A DNA stretch of 64,000 bases from assembly GCF_013409255.1 (NCBI RefSeq), contig NZ_JACCAS010000001.1, positions 310,001-374,000 on the forward strand, read 5' to 3'. The position numbers were made by a program, and so were the translations under genes. Origin of the DNA: Paraburkholderia bryophila. GTDB taxonomy: Bacteria > Pseudomonadota > Gammaproteobacteria > Burkholderiales > Burkholderiaceae. Positions 7,910 to 16,661 of the stretch are shown here, in pieces. The notes under the pieces are model-generated. The model saw only the letters and a program-made list of their open reading frames with translations. It did not search any database and had not been told where the DNA came from. Positions within the stretch are counted from its first letter, which is position 1. Every line of letters begins with the position of its first letter.

Positions 7910-8862
7910 TGGCGACGCCGAACGCACCGATCGCTGCTATTGTGCCTATCGCGCCGAACGTTGCCGCGCCGCAGGCGGCGCAACGCGCCGCGCGCCGGCT
8001 CGAACTCGCGCCGTCTTGCGGCGAAATCGAGCGCAATGCGATCGCCTTTCTCGGCCCATGCGGCACCTATACCGAAGACGCGATGCGTCTGTGCTTCGGC
8101 GAGACGCATGACGCGATGTCCTGCACCAACGTCGACGCCGTGTTCGACGCGGTCGCGCACGGCGGCGCCAGCCACGGCGTCGTGCCGGTCGAGAACTCCA
8201 CGGAAGGCATCGTGGCGCGCACGCTGGATCTGCTGCTGAAGAACCGGTTGACCGTGAGCGGCGAAGTCGTGCTGCCGGTGCGGCATATGCTGATGACGGC
8301 GCATGGCACGCTCGACGGCATTATCTGTGTGACGGCGCACGAGCAGGCGCTCGCGCAATGCCGCCGCTGGCTCGACGCGCATCTACCGGACGTGCCCAGA
8401 CAGGCAGTCGCTAGCAATGCGCAGGCGGCCCAGCTTGCCGCGCGCTCGGCGGGTCACGCTGCGATCGGCAGTCAGCGGGCGGCGCATCACTACGGCTTGC
8501 GGATCGTCGCATCGGCGATTCAGGATGAGCATTTCAACAGCACGCGTTTCTACGTGATCGGCCGCGACGAACCGCCGCCCACCGGCGACGATCGCACGCT
8601 GTTATGTGTCGAACTCGAGAACAGCAGTGGAGCGCTGCAACGCGTGCTCGCGCCGCTGGCCGAGCATCGGATTCCGGTGACGCGGCTCGACGCGCGGCCG
8701 CTTCGAAACGAGTTGTGGGCGTACCGGTTCTTCGTCGAGTTGCCCAGGCATCGGCATGACGTGCAGATGGCTCACGCGCTCGCGCAGATGAAGAGGCATG
8801 CTCGTGCGCTGGTCTTGCTGGGTTCGTTTCCGGCGGCGCCGGGTGGTGGTGCGGTGTCGTGA
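7906..8862 (+). CDS. pheA: Monofunctional prephenate dehydratase with ACT domain
   Basis: Converts prephenate to phenylpyruvate. The PDT domain (about residues 45-215) starts IAFLGPCGTYTEDA, contains PVENSTEGIV, and has the catalytic TRF in NSTRFYVIG. An ACT domain (about 228-305) follows, with GALQRVL. The ESRP feedback motif of classical PheA is DARP here, so phenylalanine inhibition may be changed. There is no chorismate mutase domain, unlike the usual bifunctional PheA of Burkholderia, so this is probably an extra copy. ATG 7906 overlaps the aroG stop as ATGA; a second ATG follows directly. A low-complexity Ala/Pro N-terminus of about 40 residues precedes the domain. Confidence 0.9.
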   Translation: MMATPNAPIAAIVPIAPNVAAPQAAQRAARRLELAPSCGEIERNAIAFLGPCGTYTEDAMRLCFGETHDAMSCTNVDAVFDAVAHGGASHGVVPVENSTEGIVARTLDLLLKNRLTVSGEVVLPVRHMLMTAHGTLDGIICVTAHEQALAQCRRWLDAHLPDVPRQAVASNAQAAQLAARSAGHAAIGSQRAAHHYGLRIVASAIQDEHFNSTRFYVIGRDEPPPTGDDRTLLCVELENSSGALQRVLAPLAEHRIPVTRLDARPLRNELWAYRFFVELPRHRHDVQMAHALAQMKRHARALVLLGSFPAAPGGGAVS

Positions 8863-8910
8863 CGGTTGGGCTGCGTGTGCGGAGCAGGACTCGGTGAGTG
8901 CCGCGATCAG

Positions 8911-8962
8911 GTGCGTGACTCAGGCGCGTAACTCAGGCGCGTAACTCAGGTCCGTAACTCCG
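8911..8962. repeat. Four tandem 13-bp repeats over the alaX stop codon
   Basis: Four copies of a 13-bp unit, two of them exactly GCGCGTAACTCAG and two with 2-3 changes. The array covers the last codons and stop of the convergent alanyl-tRNA editing gene and lies between it and the pheA stop. Confidence 0.85.
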
Positions 8963-9707
8963 GGATCGACTCCGCGAAGTCACAGGAAAGGCGGTCCTTA
9001 CCACGCCCCAGGTTTTTCCGGTGTACCTGAATGCGGCCGACTGGCGCAGTCGACGCTATATGCGTTCCGCCGCAAGCCATGACCTGACCTTCGCAGGCCC
9101 AATACCGCGCATCCCGATACAGCGGATGCGGATACGTGACGACCTCACTGCCGCGCTGCACATACGCGTTGGCGATGCGTTCGATTTCCTGAAGCTCGTC
9201 GGCCGTGAAGCGGGTTTCCACGCTGAAATCGAAGCGCGCGGCGTCGACCTTGATATGACAACCGAACAGACCCGGCATGGCATCGGGTCGAACCTCGTTA
9301 ACGCCGAGATACAGCAGGTGTGAAGCCGTGTGACTGAGCGAGAGCTGCGCCCGTCGCAGCCGGTCGATACGCACGGTGGCCTCCGCGCCGACATCCAGCT
9401 CTCTGAGCAGAACGAGATCGTCCGGATGAATCACGTGCTCGATAATGCCGTCCACCAGGATGCTCGGGAAATCGGGAATGCGTGCGAAATTGCCGTACAT
9501 TTTCCGCGCGTCGACGAAACGCAACACGCGTCCATCCCCAAGAATGATCGCCCCATGATCGGCTTCCTGCCCGCCGCCTTCCGGATAGGCGACCGTCGTA
9601 TCGAGTTCGATACTGTTTGCGTTGACCTTGACGATCTTTGCCGCGCACTCCGATAGGGAAGGGTTCTCGTAATAGAGTTTGCGCGTTTTCCGGTTTAGTG
9701 AAAACAT
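8946..9707 (-). CDS. alaX: Alanyl-tRNA editing protein, AlaX-like
   Basis: A free-standing relative of the AlaRS editing domain, predicted to hydrolyse wrongly charged seryl- or glycyl-tRNA(Ala). The zinc/active-site motifs are present: HTASH (HxxxH) in the middle and CGGTH (CxxxH) near the C-terminus, and an N-terminal PEGGGQEADHG typical of the AlaRS C-terminal editing lineage. 253 residues from ATG 9707. A longer frame running upstream is rejected because it would invade the control region of the divergent AraC gene. The last codons derive from the 13-bp repeat array. It is probably controlled with or by that AraC neighbour, by position only. Confidence 0.86.
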   Translation of the reverse strand: MFSLNRKTRKLYYENPSLSECAAKIVKVNANSIELDTTVAYPEGGGQEADHGAIILGDGRVLRFVDARKMYGNFARIPDFPSILVDGIIEHVIHPDDLVLLRELDVGAEATVRIDRLRRAQLSLSHTASHLLYLGVNEVRPDAMPGLFGCHIKVDAARFDFSVETRFTADELQEIERIANAYVQRGSEVVTYPHPLYRDARYWACEGQVMACGGTHIASTAPVGRIQVHRKNLGRGKDRLSCDFAESIPELRT

Positions 9708-9877
9708 GATGTCTGATAGGCCCACAAAGAGAACGGTCGCTTGACTGCATGACAGGCGATGATAGTGAATCGCCGCGGCCCCGCTGTCAGAAAAGTGACC
9801 CAAATGCGGCCGGCGCGTCTCGCCGGCTCGTCGAACAAATAGTGGTTTTCGCAATCGCTCAACCCGCACGAGGGACG

Positions 9878-10696
9878 ATGAATACGGCAGAAACACCGAA
9901 CCCGGAGCGGATAAGCCAGGCAGGCCGGCGGCTCGTGATCGGCTGCTGGGGCGTCGAGCTATTGCCGCGACATGCGTATGAAGTCATGTACACCCCGGAC
10001 CAGGCGGTGATCGGTTTCGCGTTCGAAAGCCAGCGGGGACATCATGCGTTTTCAAGCGATCGCGTGCTGCCGTTCTTTTCGAAGCCGAACAGCCTCGCCT
10101 ACGTGCCAGACGGTTGCACGGTGTTTTCGTCGTCGCAAGGTGGGGGCGAATATCTGCGCGTCACCACGCCTCGCGATCTTGCCGGCAGCGTGTCGGTCCA
10201 ACGACAGTTCAACGACTTCATCGATCCGATCGCGATCGACGCCGCGCAAACCATTCGGACGCTGTTGCTCACCGATGCACCGGCCACGTTGTTGCTGGAA
10301 GAAAAGCTCATCGTTCTGGCGGAGCGCGTCAAGTCGGTTTTTCATGGCGGATTGAGCGCGCCCCGGCAAGCCCGCTCGATGACCTCCGCGCGCCTGCGGC
10401 AGATCGACGAGATCATCGACTCGACCCTCGGCGAAGATATCAGCGTCAAGCTGATGGCGGACGCGGTGGGACTCTCCGAGGCGTTCTTCATTCGGGCATT
10501 CAAGGCCGGGGTCGGAAAGAGCCCGCATAGCTACCTGATCGATCGCAGATTGGCCGCCGCCCGCGTGCTACTGGAAAGCTCGCGTCACGATTTGCGCGAG
10601 ATCGCGCTCGCGGTCGGTTTTTCTTCGCACGCGCATATGACAGCCGCCTTTCGAAGCCGCCTGGGAATCACGCCCAGTCGTTTGCGGGGTGACTGA
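9878..10696 (+). CDS. AraC family transcriptional regulator
   Basis: 272 residues from ATG 9878 with GAGGGACG just upstream. The N-terminal part is a cupin-like sensor without a clear ligand; the C-terminal 100 residues carry the two helix-turn-helix motifs of the AraC/XylS family (DISVKLMADAVGLSEAFFIR and EIALAVGFSSHAHMTAAFRS), ending with the usual PSRLR. It is divergent from the AlaX-like gene with a 170-bp gap that could hold a shared operator, although I see no clear palindrome there. Target unknown. Confidence 0.88.
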   Translation: MNTAETPNPERISQAGRRLVIGCWGVELLPRHAYEVMYTPDQAVIGFAFESQRGHHAFSSDRVLPFFSKPNSLAYVPDGCTVFSSSQGGGEYLRVTTPRDLAGSVSVQRQFNDFIDPIAIDAAQTIRTLLLTDAPATLLLEEKLIVLAERVKSVFHGGLSAPRQARSMTSARLRQIDEIIDSTLGEDISVKLMADAVGLSEAFFIRAFKAGVGKSPHSYLIDRRLAAARVLLESSRHDLREIALAVGFSSHAHMTAAFRSRLGITPSRLRGD

Positions 10697-10746
10697 GAAA
10701 AGGTCTGCGCGGACGCCGCGTTAAGTCCTCGCTTTACGTCATCGCC

Positions 10747-10790
10747 AAATGAAACGACCCGATCGCGGCTGCGACCGGGTCGTTTCATTT
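10747..10790. terminator. Bidirectional terminator hairpin
   Basis: Arms of 15 bp (AAATGAAACGACCCG and its exact complement) with an extra TCGC/GCGA pairing inside. The hairpin is A-rich before and T-rich after, so it can end both the AraC gene (+) and the thioesterase gene (-). Confidence 0.85.
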
Positions 10791-10814
10791 CCAACGCAGC
10801 GCTTCTCGCGCCCG

Positions 10815-11225
10815 TTACAGCGAACCCTGAAAGGTCATCACCCGTTCCTTGAATGCGTCCGGTACGAGCGCCGTCTTATTGGTCGTGTAATCGAACATCA
10901 CATGCGTGGACGCGCCGCGCGCGATGATCTGCTTGTCGTCGCGCTCCATCACATGTTCGAGCTCGAAGCTCTTGCTGCCGAATTTGACGACGCTGGAGCG
11001 AACCGTCAGCTTGTCGCCGAACATGGCGGGCGCCAGATACTCGCATTGCGTCTTGACCATGATGTGCGGCAGCTTCTCCGTGCGCGGCATGTCCAGCAGA
11101 TCGAACATGTAGCTCAGATACGAATGCTGCAGATAATCGTAATAGACCGGGCTGCTCACGTGGCCCATCGAATCGGTGTCGCGGTACTTAACGTCGATCG
11201 GTGTTTCGTAGTGTCGCTTTGACAT
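10815..11225 (-). CDS. 4HBT-type acyl-CoA thioesterase
   Basis: A hotdog-fold protein of 136 residues. The N-terminal VKYRDTDSMGHVSSPVYYDYL carries the Asp expected for YbgC/4-hydroxybenzoyl-CoA thioesterase-like enzymes, which hydrolyse short or aromatic acyl-CoA thioesters. Start ATG 11225 follows GAGGCAACC; an upstream in-frame extension has no ribosome site. It lies downstream of the broken glutamate-cysteine ligase on the same strand with a 76-bp gap and ends at the bidirectional hairpin. Natural substrate not deducible. Confidence 0.85.
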   Translation of the reverse strand: MSKRHYETPIDVKYRDTDSMGHVSSPVYYDYLQHSYLSYMFDLLDMPRTEKLPHIMVKTQCEYLAPAMFGDKLTVRSSVVKFGSKSFELEHVMERDDKQIIARGASTHVMFDYTTNKTALVPDAFKERVMTFQGSL

Positions 11226-11301
11226 GGTTGCCTCAACATGAGAAGTGATTGTCGTATCGGCTCGATCTTGGCGTCTCGCCGTCCTGCTTGATGCCTCGTT
11301 G

Positions 11302-12518
11302 CTACTGAACTTCAAAAAATTCCGCCGAACGATCGTTCTGCAACAGATCGCCAAAAATACGCGTGACGTCGCCGTCCCACGCTTCGCGATAACGCGCGAG
11401 CCAGTTCTCCGACTGATTCAGCGCGCCTGCGGCGATGTCCTTAAGCGGTGCGAGGTATTGCGTTTCATCGTCGCCGGCGGCGTCATGCCGCGCGCGGGCG
11501 CGTAGTCCTTTGTTTGCGATCGCCACCACATCGCCCGCGAGCTCGCGCAGCGTGCGGCCTTGCAGACGCGCGTCGAGACCGAGGTAAACGCCGTCGTCAT
11601 GTGATCGGCGAAGTCGGCGAGCGTCGCCGTGTCGTCTTCGAGACCGGGAATGCGCCCGGCAAGAAAATCGCGGAACGTGTGGCCGGCCACATCGATATAA
11701 CGATCGTTGCGGCGCACGAAATACATGGGCACGTCGTCGAGCAACCAGTTCACGTAGCGCTCGAAACCGAAGCTGCGCGACATGAACAGTGCGGGTATGC
11801 CGCAACGGTCGTGATCGGTATCGTTGCAGACGTCGGCGCGCGTCGACATCAGTCCGGACGGTTGACCCTCGCGAAACGGCGAGTTGGCGAATAGCGCGGT
11901 GGCGAGCGGCTGAAGCGCGAGCGACACGCGCATCTTGGCCGCCATCTCCGCTTCCGACGCATAGTCGAGATTGACCTGCACGGTGCAGGTGCGCAGCATC
12001 ATGTCGAGGCCGCGCGTGCCGACCTGCGGCATATAACGGCGCATGATCGCGTAACGGCGCTTCGGCATCCACGGCATCTCGTCGCGACGCATCAGCGGAT
12101 GAAAGCCGAGCGGCGCCGCCTCGAACCCGAGTTGCTCGCCGATTGCTCTAACGCTGTCCAGATGCGCGTGCAGTTCCGCCTGCGTGTCATGCAACGACGC
12201 CACCGGCGCGCCGGACAATTCCAGTTGCCCGGCGGGTTCGAGCGAGATCGCCGCACCGTCGTCATAGCGCACGCCGATCAGGTGCCCGTCGTCGAGAATG
12301 GGCGAGCCTTGCTGGTCGAGCAGCCGTTGCAGCACCGCGCCAATGCCCGCGTTGCCGTGATACGAAAGCGGTTTCAACGTGTTGCGGCCGAACAGGAATT
12401 TCTCGTGCTCGGTGCCGATGCGAAACGCCGCGCGGTCTTTGCATCCCGCGGCGATGTAGTCGGCCAGTTGCTGCACGGAGACGATAGGCGTCTCGTCTGA
12501 ATCCACGGCGTTAGACAT
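11302..12518 (-). pseudogene. Glutamate-cysteine ligase (plant-type GshA) with internal deletion and frameshift
   Basis: The first about 311 codons read as a normal plant-type glutamate-cysteine ligase (FRIGTEHEKFLFG, GVRYDDGAAISLEPAGQLELSG, then TCTVQVNLDY). After ADHMTTAF at about 11585 the frame stops making sense. The true C-terminal part (LQGRTLRELAGDVVAIANKG, ending at 11302) continues in another frame. Compared with the roughly 455-residue family length about 60-75 residues are missing, including the segment that normally follows the HMTTxFPEVR motif. A deletion that also shifted the frame explains both. The product is predicted non-functional; an unrelated gshA elsewhere must cover glutathione synthesis. 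A sequencing error alone would not restore the missing segment. Confidence 0.8.
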
Positions 12519-12708
12519 GGGTAAGCTCGACCTAAGTGGGGGCGAAAACCGTCAGGTAGTCATCCTGATCAGTGTGTCGAACGCTTCGAGCGAAGCGCGC
12601 ACGTTATGACGCAACGGACTAACTATATCTAGCCCGCTGCTAAGCGACTACTGATAGCGTTGACAGGTTTTTCGCCTCACCGTGTAGGAAAACGGTGTCG
12701 GGCGTGAG

Positions 12709-13632
12709 TTACAGCGAGGGCTTGCGTTTCGCGAAATAGTGCGCGGGGGAATCGCCGAAACAGCGGCGAAACATCGCGATGAAATTGCTCGGCGTCGCAT
12801 AGCCCAAGGCATCGGCCACGTTGGCGACGCTGTCGCCTTGCGCGAGACGTTCGAGCGCGCGCGTCAAACAGGCCTGCTGACGCCACTGCGCGAAACTGCT
12901 GCCGGTCTCGGCGATAAACAGGCGGCTCAGCGTGCGTGCCGACAGACCCGCCCAGGCAGCCCATTCGTCGAGCGTGCGCGTGTCGTCGGGCTGGCCGAGG
13001 ATCGCGTTGGCGATGCGCACGAGCCGGCGGTCGGTGGGCATCGGCAGATGCAGCGGTTCGTGCGGCGCGCGACGCATCTCGTCGAGCAGCACGAAGCTCA
13101 TGCGTTCCTGTTCGGCATCGAGCCGGCATTGCGTGGCCCATGAGACCGCGCGCCTGACCAACGCCCGCATCAGTTCGCTGATGCTGATCACGCACGGCCG
13201 TTCCGGCAGGCTGGCGCTCGCCGCCGGCGTGATCACGACGCTCCAGCCGCTCATCGCACCGCTAATGCTGACTTTATGCGATTCGCCTGGCGGGATCCAA
13301 CCGGCGCGATGCGGCGGCAATAACCAGGAACCATGCTGCGTGCGTACATGCGCGAGGCCGCTCTCGACGCAAAACACCTGGCCGCGCAAATGATTATGCC
13401 AATCGACTTCGCGCGTGCCGAGTTGATAGTCGCTATGGCCTTCATGCTCACCCCATACGGCGATGAGCGGCGGCCCGTCGGCGCGTTCGCTCGGGTCGGA
13501 TGCGGGGGCAGTGGGCGCTGCCGGCGCTGCTATTTTTCGTGAGGTTTTAGGCTCGCCAGGGTCCGCATTTTTATGCGCGGATTTATGCATGAGGTGCTGC
13601 GCCTTGCTCTGGGTAGTCTTCTGATATGGCAT
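12709..13632 (-). CDS. AraC family regulator, divergent from efflux operon
   Basis: 307 residues. A Pro/Ala-rich N-terminal tail (about 60 residues) precedes an AraC-type cupin sensor (HNHLRGQVFCVESG, PPHRAGWIPPGESHKV) and a C-terminal AraC double helix-turn-helix (WAAWAGLSARTLSRLFIAET, VANVADALGYATPSNFIAMF). This matches the AraC regulators often found divergent from EmrAB or NodT-type drug efflux operons in Burkholderia. It is read away from nodT with a 100-bp AT-rich gap that presumably contains both promoters. No ribosome site stands out at ATG 13632; ATG 13590 is an alternative start. Confidence 0.87.
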   Translation of the reverse strand: MPYQKTTQSKAQHLMHKSAHKNADPGEPKTSRKIAAPAAPTAPASDPSERADGPPLIAVWGEHEGHSDYQLGTREVDWHNHLRGQVFCVESGLAHVRTQHGSWLLPPHRAGWIPPGESHKVSISGAMSGWSVVITPAASASLPERPCVISISELMRALVRRAVSWATQCRLDAEQERMSFVLLDEMRRAPHEPLHLPMPTDRRLVRIANAILGQPDDTRTLDEWAAWAGLSARTLSRLFIAETGSSFAQWRQQACLTRALERLAQGDSVANVADALGYATPSNFIAMFRRCFGDSPAHYFAKRKPSL

Positions 13633-13734
13633 GGCTGGAATTCATTATTTTTTGTCTAAACAACGTTATCAGCTTTTCTATTGAACGTCCAACAATGCGG
13701 GTCATGGCAAGTCGCCCGACAGATGGAGTATTCA

Positions 13735-15294
13735 ATGCAAGGATGGGCTGATAGTCGACGCGTTGCTTCGACGAGATCGACAAGATCGACAAGGTCGACA
13801 TGGCATCGCCGTGATGCGCTCCGCATCGCGGCGTGGATGACGGCGACGGCGCTGCTGATAACGTCGGCCGGTTGCGTCACCAGCAGCGGGCTTGCGCCGG
13901 TCGGCAAGCTGAGCGATCCGTCGCAGTTGCAGGCGTCGCAAAGTCTCGCGGGCATCGACGCCAATCGTGCATGGCCTGCCACCGACTGGTGGGTCGCCTT
14001 GGGGAACCCGCAATTGACGGCGCTGATCGAGCGCGCGCTCGCCGGCAACCCCGACCTGGCCATCGCCGACGCACGGGCACGCGACGCGCAATCGCAGGTG
14101 AGCGAAGCCTACGCCGCACGCTTCCCGAATCTGACCGCGAACGGCAACTTCACCGCGCAACGTCAATCGGGCACCGTGTACAGCGAACAGGAGGGCGGCG
14201 GGTTCTTCTATCACACGCGCGGACTCAATCTCGGCTTCAACTGGGACCTCGACCTGTGGGGCGGCAAGCGAGCCGCGTGGGAAGCCGCCTTAGGCGAAGC
14301 GCGCGCCACGGAAGTCGACGCGCAGGCCGCGCGCATCCAGCTTTCGGTGAACGTGGCGCGCGCCTATACGAATCTGAACTACGCGTATGCGCAACAGGAA
14401 GTCGCGCAGGCGGAGGCGGGTCGCGCCAACGAAGCGCGTGATCTGACGCTGCAGCGGGTTCACAAAGGCATCGACAACCAGGCGCAACTCAAGCAGTCCG
14501 ATAGCGAAGTCGCGACCGCCGTGCAGCAACAGGCGATGGCCGCGCAGGAGATCGCCAGCGCGCGGATCGCGCTTGCGATTCTGCTGGGCCAGGGGCCGGA
14601 CGCGGGTCTGTCGATCCAGCAGCCCGCGGCGTTGCCGGTGCCCGCGCTCGCGGTGCCTGGTGACCTGCCGGCCAATCTGCTCGGCCGTCGCGCCGATCTG
14701 GTCGCGGCGCGCTGGCGGGTCGAGGCGGCGAGCCGCAACATCGCCAGCGCCAAAACGGAGTTCCTGCCCAACATCAGTCTGAGCGCGATGGCGGGGCTCG
14801 CCACGCGCGGCGGTGCGTCGTTGTTTCAGGCGGCCTCGCGCACGTATTCGGTGACGCCGGCCATCAGTCTGCCGATCTTCGACGGCGGCGCATTGCGCGG
14901 CAATCTGCAGCATCGCGACGCGCAATACGACGTGGCGGTCGCGCAATACAACAAGACGCTGATCGGCGCGCTCAATCAGGTCGCCGACAACCTGCACAGC
15001 CTGCAATCGATGCAACTGCAAATCGACGCACAGCAGCACGCGTTCGACGCCGCCCATGACGCTTGGGCGCTCGCCGATCAGCGCTACCGCGCGGGCGTGG
15101 GCAGTTATCTGGAGGCGCTGGTGGTGCGTCAGCAGTTGCTGGTTGCCAGCAAACGGATGGCGCAATTGCGCGCGCAACACGTCGATCTGTCTCTGCAACT
15201 GGTCGAGGCGCTGGGCGGCGGTTTCATGCCGCAGCGCCCCGACGCCGCGTTCGCAGCCGTCTCTCCTTCTCTCGACATTCAAGCTACGCCATGA
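13735..15294 (+). CDS. NodT-family outer-membrane efflux lipoprotein
   Basis: TolC-like channel of a tripartite efflux pump, 519 residues from ATG 13735, which has GGAG 6 nt upstream. A lipobox (LLITSAGC) near residue 53 marks a lipoprotein signal peptide. Two OEP repeats follow (about 90-290 and 310-500). The signal n-region contains four Ser-Thr-Arg repeats encoded by a 9-bp tandem array (about 13766-13803), so copy-number change would stay in frame. It is coupled to the membrane-fusion gene by ATGA and belongs to a NodT-EmrA-EmrB operon. Confidence 0.9.
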   Translation: MQGWADSRRVASTRSTRSTRSTWHRRDALRIAAWMTATALLITSAGCVTSSGLAPVGKLSDPSQLQASQSLAGIDANRAWPATDWWVALGNPQLTALIERALAGNPDLAIADARARDAQSQVSEAYAARFPNLTANGNFTAQRQSGTVYSEQEGGGFFYHTRGLNLGFNWDLDLWGGKRAAWEAALGEARATEVDAQAARIQLSVNVARAYTNLNYAYAQQEVAQAEAGRANEARDLTLQRVHKGIDNQAQLKQSDSEVATAVQQQAMAAQEIASARIALAILLGQGPDAGLSIQQPAALPVPALAVPGDLPANLLGRRADLVAARWRVEAASRNIASAKTEFLPNISLSAMAGLATRGGASLFQAASRTYSVTPAISLPIFDGGALRGNLQHRDAQYDVAVAQYNKTLIGALNQVADNLHSLQSMQLQIDAQQHAFDAAHDAWALADQRYRAGVGSYLEALVVRQQLLVASKRMAQLRAQHVDLSLQLVEALGGGFMPQRPDAAFAAVSPSLDIQATP

Positions 15295-16661
15295 GCAGCG
15301 AAAAAATTCTCGAACCCGTAGGTCAGGCCACCGCGCCTGCGAATCAAACCGCGCTACGTCCGGGCGCCCCACCTGAACCGGCGAAGCCGACGCCGGGCGG
15401 CGCAGCGCCGGGCTCCGCGCCGGGTGGCTCGGGTGGCGCGGGCGGCAGTCCGACGCCGCCGGCTTCCGGGCGTCGCAAACTGCTGCTGCGTTTGCTGATC
15501 GGCGGGTTCGCGATCGGTATCGCCGTGTGGCTCGTGTGGCACTTCCTGGTCGGCCAATGGTACGAGGCGACGGATAACGCGTACGTGCAAGGCAACGTCG
15601 TCGAGATCACGCCGCAGGTGCAGGGCACGGTGGTGTCGATCGGCGCCGACGACGGCGACCTCGTGCGTAGCGGCGACACGCTGGTGAAGCTCGACCCGAG
15701 CGATACCGAAGTGGAACTGGCCGGCGCGCAGGCCGCGCTGGCCGGATCGGTGCGCAAGGTGCGCGGGCTGTACAGCAACGAACGCGGCTTGCACGACAGT
15801 CTGGAGGGCTCGCAGGCGGAAGTCGACGCGCGCCGCACGTCGCTCGATAAAGCCCGTGCCGACTACGAACGCCGCCGCGATCTCGGCCGCTCGGGCGCGA
15901 TTTCGGCCGAAGAGCTGGCGCATGCGCACGACACGCTGGTGTCCGCGCAAAGCGCGTTCGTCGGCGCACAGAGCGCGCTGGCGAATCTGCAGCAACAGTA
16001 TCAGACCAGCAAGGCGCTGGTCGACGATACGGCGGTGGCGTCGCATCCAGATGTGGAAACGGCCGCCGCGCGCTTGCGCGCCGCCTATCTGGAGAACGCG
16101 CGCGCCACGCTGGTCACGCCGGTTACCGGCTACGTCGCGAAACGCACGGTGCAATTGAGTCAGCGCGTGCAGCCGGGCACCCCGCTAATGGCCGTGGTGC
16201 CGCTGCGGCAAGTCTGGGTCGATGCCAACTTCACCGAAAAGCAGGTCTCGGAGATGCGCATCGGCCAACCGGTCGAACTGCGCTCGGATCTGTACGGCGG
16301 CGGCGTGCGTTATAGCGGCAAGGTGCAGGCGCTCGGCGTCGGCACCGGCAGCGCGTTCGCGTTGCTGCCCGCGCAGAACGCCACCGGCAACTGGATCAAG
16401 ATCGTCCAGCGCCTGCCGGTGCGGATCGAATTCACCGACCCGCAGCAGTTGGAAAAGCATCCGCTGCGGATCGGACTGTCGATGCACGCCAGCGTCGATC
16501 TGCATAATCGCGACGGCGCGATGCTGGCGCATCAGCCGCCGAGCGAACCGTTGTTCAGCAGCGATCTGTATCGACGCCAGTTACAGCTCGCGAATGCGCT
16601 GGTCGACAAGGTGATCCACGACAACCTGCCGGTCACCCGTGCCACGGCGAGCGTGAAATGA
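15291..16661 (+). CDS. emrA: EmrA-type HlyD family membrane-fusion protein
   Basis: Periplasmic adaptor of the efflux pump, 456 residues from ATG 15291 (ATGA overlap with the channel gene). It has a Pro/Gly/Ala-rich cytoplasmic N-terminus, one membrane segment (about 65-85: LLIGGFAIGIAVWLVWHFLV), a barrel-sandwich lipoyl half (ATDNAYVQGNVVEITPQVQG), an alpha-helical hairpin, the second lipoyl half (ARATLVTPVTGYVAKRTV) and a beta-barrel domain. It connects the inner-membrane DHA2 transporter with the NodT channel. Confidence 0.93.
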   Translation: MSSEKILEPVGQATAPANQTALRPGAPPEPAKPTPGGAAPGSAPGGSGGAGGSPTPPASGRRKLLLRLLIGGFAIGIAVWLVWHFLVGQWYEATDNAYVQGNVVEITPQVQGTVVSIGADDGDLVRSGDTLVKLDPSDTEVELAGAQAALAGSVRKVRGLYSNERGLHDSLEGSQAEVDARRTSLDKARADYERRRDLGRSGAISAEELAHAHDTLVSAQSAFVGAQSALANLQQQYQTSKALVDDTAVASHPDVETAAARLRAAYLENARATLVTPVTGYVAKRTVQLSQRVQPGTPLMAVVPLRQVWVDANFTEKQVSEMRIGQPVELRSDLYGGGVRYSGKVQALGVGTGSAFALLPAQNATGNWIKIVQRLPVRIEFTDPQQLEKHPLRIGLSMHASVDLHNRDGAMLAHQPPSEPLFSSDLYRRQLQLANALVDKVIHDNLPVTRATASVK

